Origin: Methylobacterium sp. E-066 | Lineage (GTDB): Bacteria; Pseudomonadota; Alphaproteobacteria; Rhizobiales; Beijerinckiaceae | Length of the DNA: 64,000 nt | Direction of reading: 5' to 3' | Assembly (NCBI RefSeq): GCF_022829635.1 | Contig: NZ_JAKSYO010000050.1 | Location: forward strand, 1 to 64,000 | Shown: one piece after another, positions 61,106 through 64,000 of the stretch | Layout of the letters: each line of letters starts with the position of its first letter | How positions within the stretch are numbered: the stretch's first letter is position 1 | The notes under the pieces: model-generated | Database searches by the model: none | What the model was told of the DNA's origin: nothing | The model's input: only the letters and a program-made list of their open reading frames with translations | Translations under genes and position numbers: made by a program

Positions 61106-62281
61106 ATGACCGCGACGCATGACGGGCACGCCGACGTCCTCTGGTTCCTGCCGACCCACGGCGACGGCCGCTATCTCGGCGCCCAGGAGGGGGCTCGCGC
61201 GGTCTCGATCGACTACCTCCGGCAGATCGCCCAGGGCGCCGACGAGCTCGGCTATTACGGCGTGCTGCTGCCGACCGGGCGGTCCTGCGAGGATTCCTGG
61301 ATCATCGCCTCGGCGCTGGCGCCGCTGACCAAGCGGCTGCGCTTCCTGGTGGCGGTGCGGCCGGGCCTGATGGAGCCGTCCGCGGCGGCGCGCATGACCG
61401 CGACCCTCGACCGGATCTCGGACGGGCGCCTGCTGATCAACGTCGTCACCGGCGGCGATCCGGTGGAGCTGGCCGGCGACGGTGTGTTCCTGTCCCATGA
61501 CGAGCGCTACGTCGTCACCGACGAGTTCCTGACGATCTGGCGGGGCCTGCTCTCGGGCGAGACCGTGACCTACCAGGGCAAGCACCTGCGCGCCGAGAAC
61601 GGCCGAGTGATCTTCCCACCGGTGCAGAAGCCTTATCCGCCGCTCTATTTCGGCGGTTCCTCGCCGGCGGGGATGGAGGTCGCGGCCGAGCATTGCGACG
61701 TCTACCTCACCTGGGGCGAGCCCCCGGCGCAGGTCGCGGAAAAGATCGCCGCCGCGCGGCAGGCCGCGGCGGCCAAGGGCAAGACCTTCTCCTACGGCAT
61801 CCGCCTGCACGTGATCGCCCGCGAGACCGAGGCCGAGGCCTGGGACGCCGCGGAGAAGCTGATCTCGAAGCTCGACGACGCCACCATCGCGAAGGCGCAG
61901 GAGACCCTGAAGCGACAGGATTCGGTCGGCCAGAGCCGGATGATGGCGCTCCACGGCGGCTCTCGCGAAAAACTCGTGGTCTCGCCCAACCTCTGGGCCG
62001 GGGTCGGGCTGGTGCGCGGCGGCGCCGGGACCGCGCTCGTCGGCTCGGCCGATCAGGTTGCCGACCGGATGAAGGAGTATATCGATCTCGGGATCGACCG
62101 CTTCATCCTCTCGGGCTACCCGCATCTCGAGGAAGCCTACCGCTTCGCCGAGCTGGTTTTTCCAAAGCTGCCCCTGCGCGCCACCACGGGCCGGCCGGTC
62201 GGCAACGCCCGCAACGACGGCCCGTTCGGCGAGATCGTCGCCAACGACATCGTGCCCGCCCGCCGCGTCGGCGCGCACTGA
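61106..62281 (+). CDS. ssuD: FMNH2-dependent alkanesulfonate monooxygenase (SsuD)
   Basis: 391 residues from the ATG at 61106, with GGAG seven bases upstream; the ATG at 61094 lies before that site. [40 protein letters not shown] and [20 protein letters not shown] then [20 protein letters not shown] are SsuD blocks. Uses FMNH2 from the FMN reductase and oxygen to release sulfite from sulfonates. A 117-base gap with an inverted repeat (61044-61083) separates it from ssuB. Confidence 0.95.
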   Translation: MTATHDGHADVLWFLPTHGDGRYLGAQEGARAVSIDYLRQIAQGADELGYYGVLLPTGRSCEDSWIIASALAPLTKRLRFLVAVRPGLMEPSAAARMTATLDRISDGRLLINVVTGGDPVELAGDGVFLSHDERYVVTDEFLTIWRGLLSGETVTYQGKHLRAENGRVIFPPVQKPYPPLYFGGSSPAGMEVAAEHCDVYLTWGEPPAQVAEKIAAARQAAAAKGKTFSYGIRLHVIARETEAEAWDAAEKLISKLDDATIAKAQETLKRQDSVGQSRMMALHGGSREKLVVSPNLWAGVGLVRGGAGTALVGSADQVADRMKEYIDLGIDRFILSGYPHLEEAYRFAELVFPKLPLRATTGRPVGNARNDGPFGEIVANDIVPARRVGAH

Positions 62282-62510
62282 CCGATCGGACCTTCCTGCC
62301 CGGCGGGTGCGCGCATCCGCCGGGCGCGCGGTCATCCCGGGAGGGGGCCGGAAAAACCCGGCGCGCTCCCGGAGTTCTTGTCATGCACACATGGCCGGGC
62401 TGCACCGTCGCCATCCCGGCGTCATGGTGGCGCCATCGTTGGCGCTCATCCGCCGACTCCATCACCGTGCGGTCCGCTCACGCGGTCATCGGCTAATGAC
62501 AAGGATATCC

Positions 62511-62780
62511 ATGACTTCGACCAAGGCGGTCCTCCTGACCCTCGGTCTCTGCCTCGGCCCGGCCGCGGCGCTCGCCGAGCAATCCCCGGCCCGCGAGGCG
62601 CTTAAGCAGCACTGCACCGGCGACTACATGGAGTATTGCAGCGCCTACGCGCCCGGCGGCCCGGAGGTCGAGGCCTGCTTCAAGACCAATCTCAAGAATC
62701 TGTCGCCCGGTTGCTCCGCGGCGATCACCGCCTACAAGCAGGAGAAGCGGGCGACCAAGCGCGTCAGCGAAGTGCGCTGA
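62511..62780 (+). CDS. Small secreted cysteine-rich protein
   Basis: 89 residues from the ATG at 62511, with AAGGA upstream. Signal peptide AVLLTLGLCLGPAAALA. The mature part has four Cys (HCTGDYMEYCSAYAPGG, ACFKTN, SPGCSAAI), matching the Cys-rich GLG1-like repeat seen in alphaproteobacterial periplasmic proteins. Function unknown. Confidence 0.65.
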   Translation: MTSTKAVLLTLGLCLGPAAALAEQSPAREALKQHCTGDYMEYCSAYAPGGPEVEACFKTNLKNLSPGCSAAITAYKQEKRATKRVSEVR

Positions 62781-63177
62781 GCCCGCTGCTGCGACACCTG
62801 TCCGGGAGGCATCCCGTCATTGCGCGCGGAGCGAAGCAACCCAGCGTGGCGCGGCGCTTGGGCGTGTCGTGCTGCCCTGGGTCACTTCGCTGCGCGCGTG
62901 ATGACGGTGAAAGTGAAGTTTTTTAAGCGCACCGCGGTGCTTCGGTGAGCGGCGAATACCGGGAGATGTGCAACTGCTCCTTAGAAATCCGCTCGCAATA
63001 ATGCGTCCCATGCGCCGACAATAAGCAAGAATCGATTTACGTCGCGAATATTTATATTAATTTTTACTTTGTAAGCATTATAAAAAATCTCGAAACATCA
63101 GACGCGTGACATTCCTGCACTTTCCGAGACCGCGCGCGGCATTAGCCTCCGCTGTGCCGAAAATCGGAGATTGCCTC
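62781..63177. other. Intergenic region with a REP-like repeat and AT-rich promoter block
   Basis: About 400 bases. A repeat of the GTCATTGCG...GAAGCAA type occupies 62815-62925. Bases 63010-63100 are AT-rich (TTATATTAATTTTTACTTTG) and probably promote the small lipoprotein gene. No gene seen. Confidence 0.5.
62815..62925 (+). repeat. REP-like interspersed repeat
   Basis: GTCATTGCGCGCGGAGCGAA then GCAACCCAG, with an inverted partner GGGTCACTTCGCTGCGCGCG then TGATGAC about 60 bases on. This family is common in alphaproteobacterial intergenic regions. Confidence 0.65.
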
Positions 63178-63309
63178 GTGTCCACTGCACGTTGTTTCGC
63201 GAAAAATCCTCTCACGCGCGTTCTGGTCCTGGCCGTGCTGGCGGCCAGCGTCGCGGCCTGCGCGACCAAGCCGCCGGCCGAGCCGGTGCCGCTGGTGAAG
63301 AAGGGCTGA
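63178..63309 (+). CDS. Small lipoprotein
   Basis: 43 residues from a GTG at 63178 with the ribosome-like GGAGATTGCC upstream. A hydrophobic signal LTRVLVLAVLAASVAAC gives a lipobox ending at Cys, followed by a short Pro/Lys-rich tail (TKPPAEPVPLVKKG). An upstream in-frame ATG at 63106 is unlikely. Function unknown. Confidence 0.55.
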   Translation: MSTARCFAKNPLTRVLVLAVLAASVAACATKPPAEPVPLVKKG

Positions 63310-63393
63310 GCGCCGCATCCCGACAGGCGCAATTCGGCTTCGGGACGATAACCGAGCGCCGCCCCGGATCCGGGGCGGCGTTCTCAGGCGGCA

Positions 63394-64000
63394 TCACCGC
63401 ACGGCGATCCCCAGCGGAGCCCCCCGGCAGTTGAGATGGGCCGGGTTGGTCGAGACCACGCCGGCATTGCAGCCACCCTGCAGGCCGACATAGAGCGGCG
63501 TCCCGCCCGCGCCGGCGGCCGCGAGGTAACCGATCGGGCGCGTGCCGGCGTCGAGATGGTGCGGGTTGTTGGTGACCAGGCCGGCATCGAGCCCGGCCGC
63601 GGTCCCGGCATAGACCGGCGCGTCGGCGGGCGAGGATGGCTGCGCCAGGGTCGCGCCGATCGGAGCCGTGGCGCACCCCTTGTAGCCCGGGTCGATCGTC
63701 ACCTCGCCGGCATTGCAGCCCTGCTGCGTCCCGACATAGAGCGCCACGCCCGGAGCCCGCGCGGCATCCGCTTGGGGCGCGGGGATGGCGGGTAGGGTAG
63801 CCGGCCGGCCGCCGGTCAGGGCCGCCCGCAGGGCGACGAGGCCCGCCCGGACATCCTGCAGCGTGCCGACCACCACGTAGCAGGTGTAGCTGTGCGCCCC
63901 CGCCGGAACATTGTTCTCCCGGAAGGCGCAGTTCCACTTCACCGTGGCGTTGCCCGAGCCCGGCAGGGTCGAGAAGTCGAACCGGCCGTAGCCGGCATTC
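63394..64000 (-). CDS. Hypothetical secreted protein (cut by window edge)
   Basis: The minus frame is open from the right edge to a stop at 63394, at least 201 residues. Residues near the edge read AGYGRFDFSTLPGSGNATVK. It has repeated Cys-Asn-Ala-Gly units (QQGCNAGEVTIDPGYKGCA, LQGGCNAGVVSTNPAHLNC) and Pro-rich linkers. It looks like a periplasmic or outer-membrane protein; the start is outside the window. No family recognised. Confidence 0.55.
   Translation of the reverse strand, partial: NAGYGRFDFSTLPGSGNATVKWNCAFRENNVPAGAHSYTCYVVVGTLQDVRAGLVALRAALTGGRPATLPAIPAPQADAARAPGVALYVGTQQGCNAGEVTIDPGYKGCATAPIGATLAQPSSPADAPVYAGTAAGLDAGLVTNNPHHLDAGTRPIGYLAAAGAGGTPLYVGLQGGCNAGVVSTNPAHLNCRGAPLGIAVR

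Overview
The window reads as chromosomal DNA of a GC-rich alphaproteobacterium, most likely Methylobacterium or a close relative. The grounds are the very high GC, an 8-vinyl reductase gene of bacteriochlorophyll synthesis (bciA), a DUF6894 protein, a MucR/Ros-type regulator, an HWE-type sensor kinase, many IS elements and dispersed palindromic repeats. The genus is an inference; no rRNA or housekeeping marker is present.

Layout. 1-8.4 kb: end of an IS630 transposase, an orphan protein with an RNA-polymerase alpha-CTD-like domain, a broken LysR gene, an RND efflux pair (adaptor and permease) divergent from a TetR repressor with a visible operator, and an intact IS481 element. 8.4-15.6 kb: an outer-membrane protein, an AraC regulator and a redox module of molybdopterin oxidoreductase, 7Fe ferredoxin, ferredoxin-NADP reductase and MoaA. 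15.9-32.6 kb: a decayed genomic island bounded by a 47-bp duplication of the 3' half of tRNA-Arg(CCG). It holds a doubly inactivated integrase, many tiny ORFs, a methyltransferase, a WrbA-like flavoprotein, an IS5 element that splits a gene, an IS3 remnant carrying two mini-repeat insertions, a MucR homologue without zinc cysteines, and bciA. The intact tRNA-Arg closes it at 32587-32663.

33.1-38.0 kb: immediately beyond the tRNA is a tight three-gene operon encoding a PD-(D/E)XK (DUF559-like) nuclease, a protein with two winged-helix-like domains, and a 1078-residue ATPase combining an N-terminal AAA+/STAND-like P-loop with a C-terminal HerA/FtsK-like motor. I recognise no named system with this composition. 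It is the best candidate for an undescribed system, probably defence or DNA processing. 38.1-42.6 kb: a membrane protein with a sigma-70 region 1.1-like head, a holin-like protein, an HWE histidine kinase, a hybrid-kinase remnant and small ORFs.

42.9-55.7 kb: a complete regulon for non-phosphorylative aldose oxidation (Weimberg/L-arabinose type): lactonase, FHS-type sugar permease, two tandem periplasmic aldose epimerases, sugar-acid dehydratase, FadR-type GntR regulator, alpha-ketoglutarate semialdehyde dehydrogenase, AraD1 dehydratase, Gfo/Idh sugar dehydrogenase and an OprB porin. Three copies of one sequence (core TGTATGAGTA) lie at its promoters and probably form its operator. Together these genes would import a pentose, or possibly galactose, and convert it to alpha-ketoglutarate.

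56.0-64.0 kb: a small Cys protein, an ssu sulfonate operon (FMN reductase, two SsuA paralogues, SsuC, SsuB, SsuD) and small secreted proteins, with a truncated gene running off the right edge.
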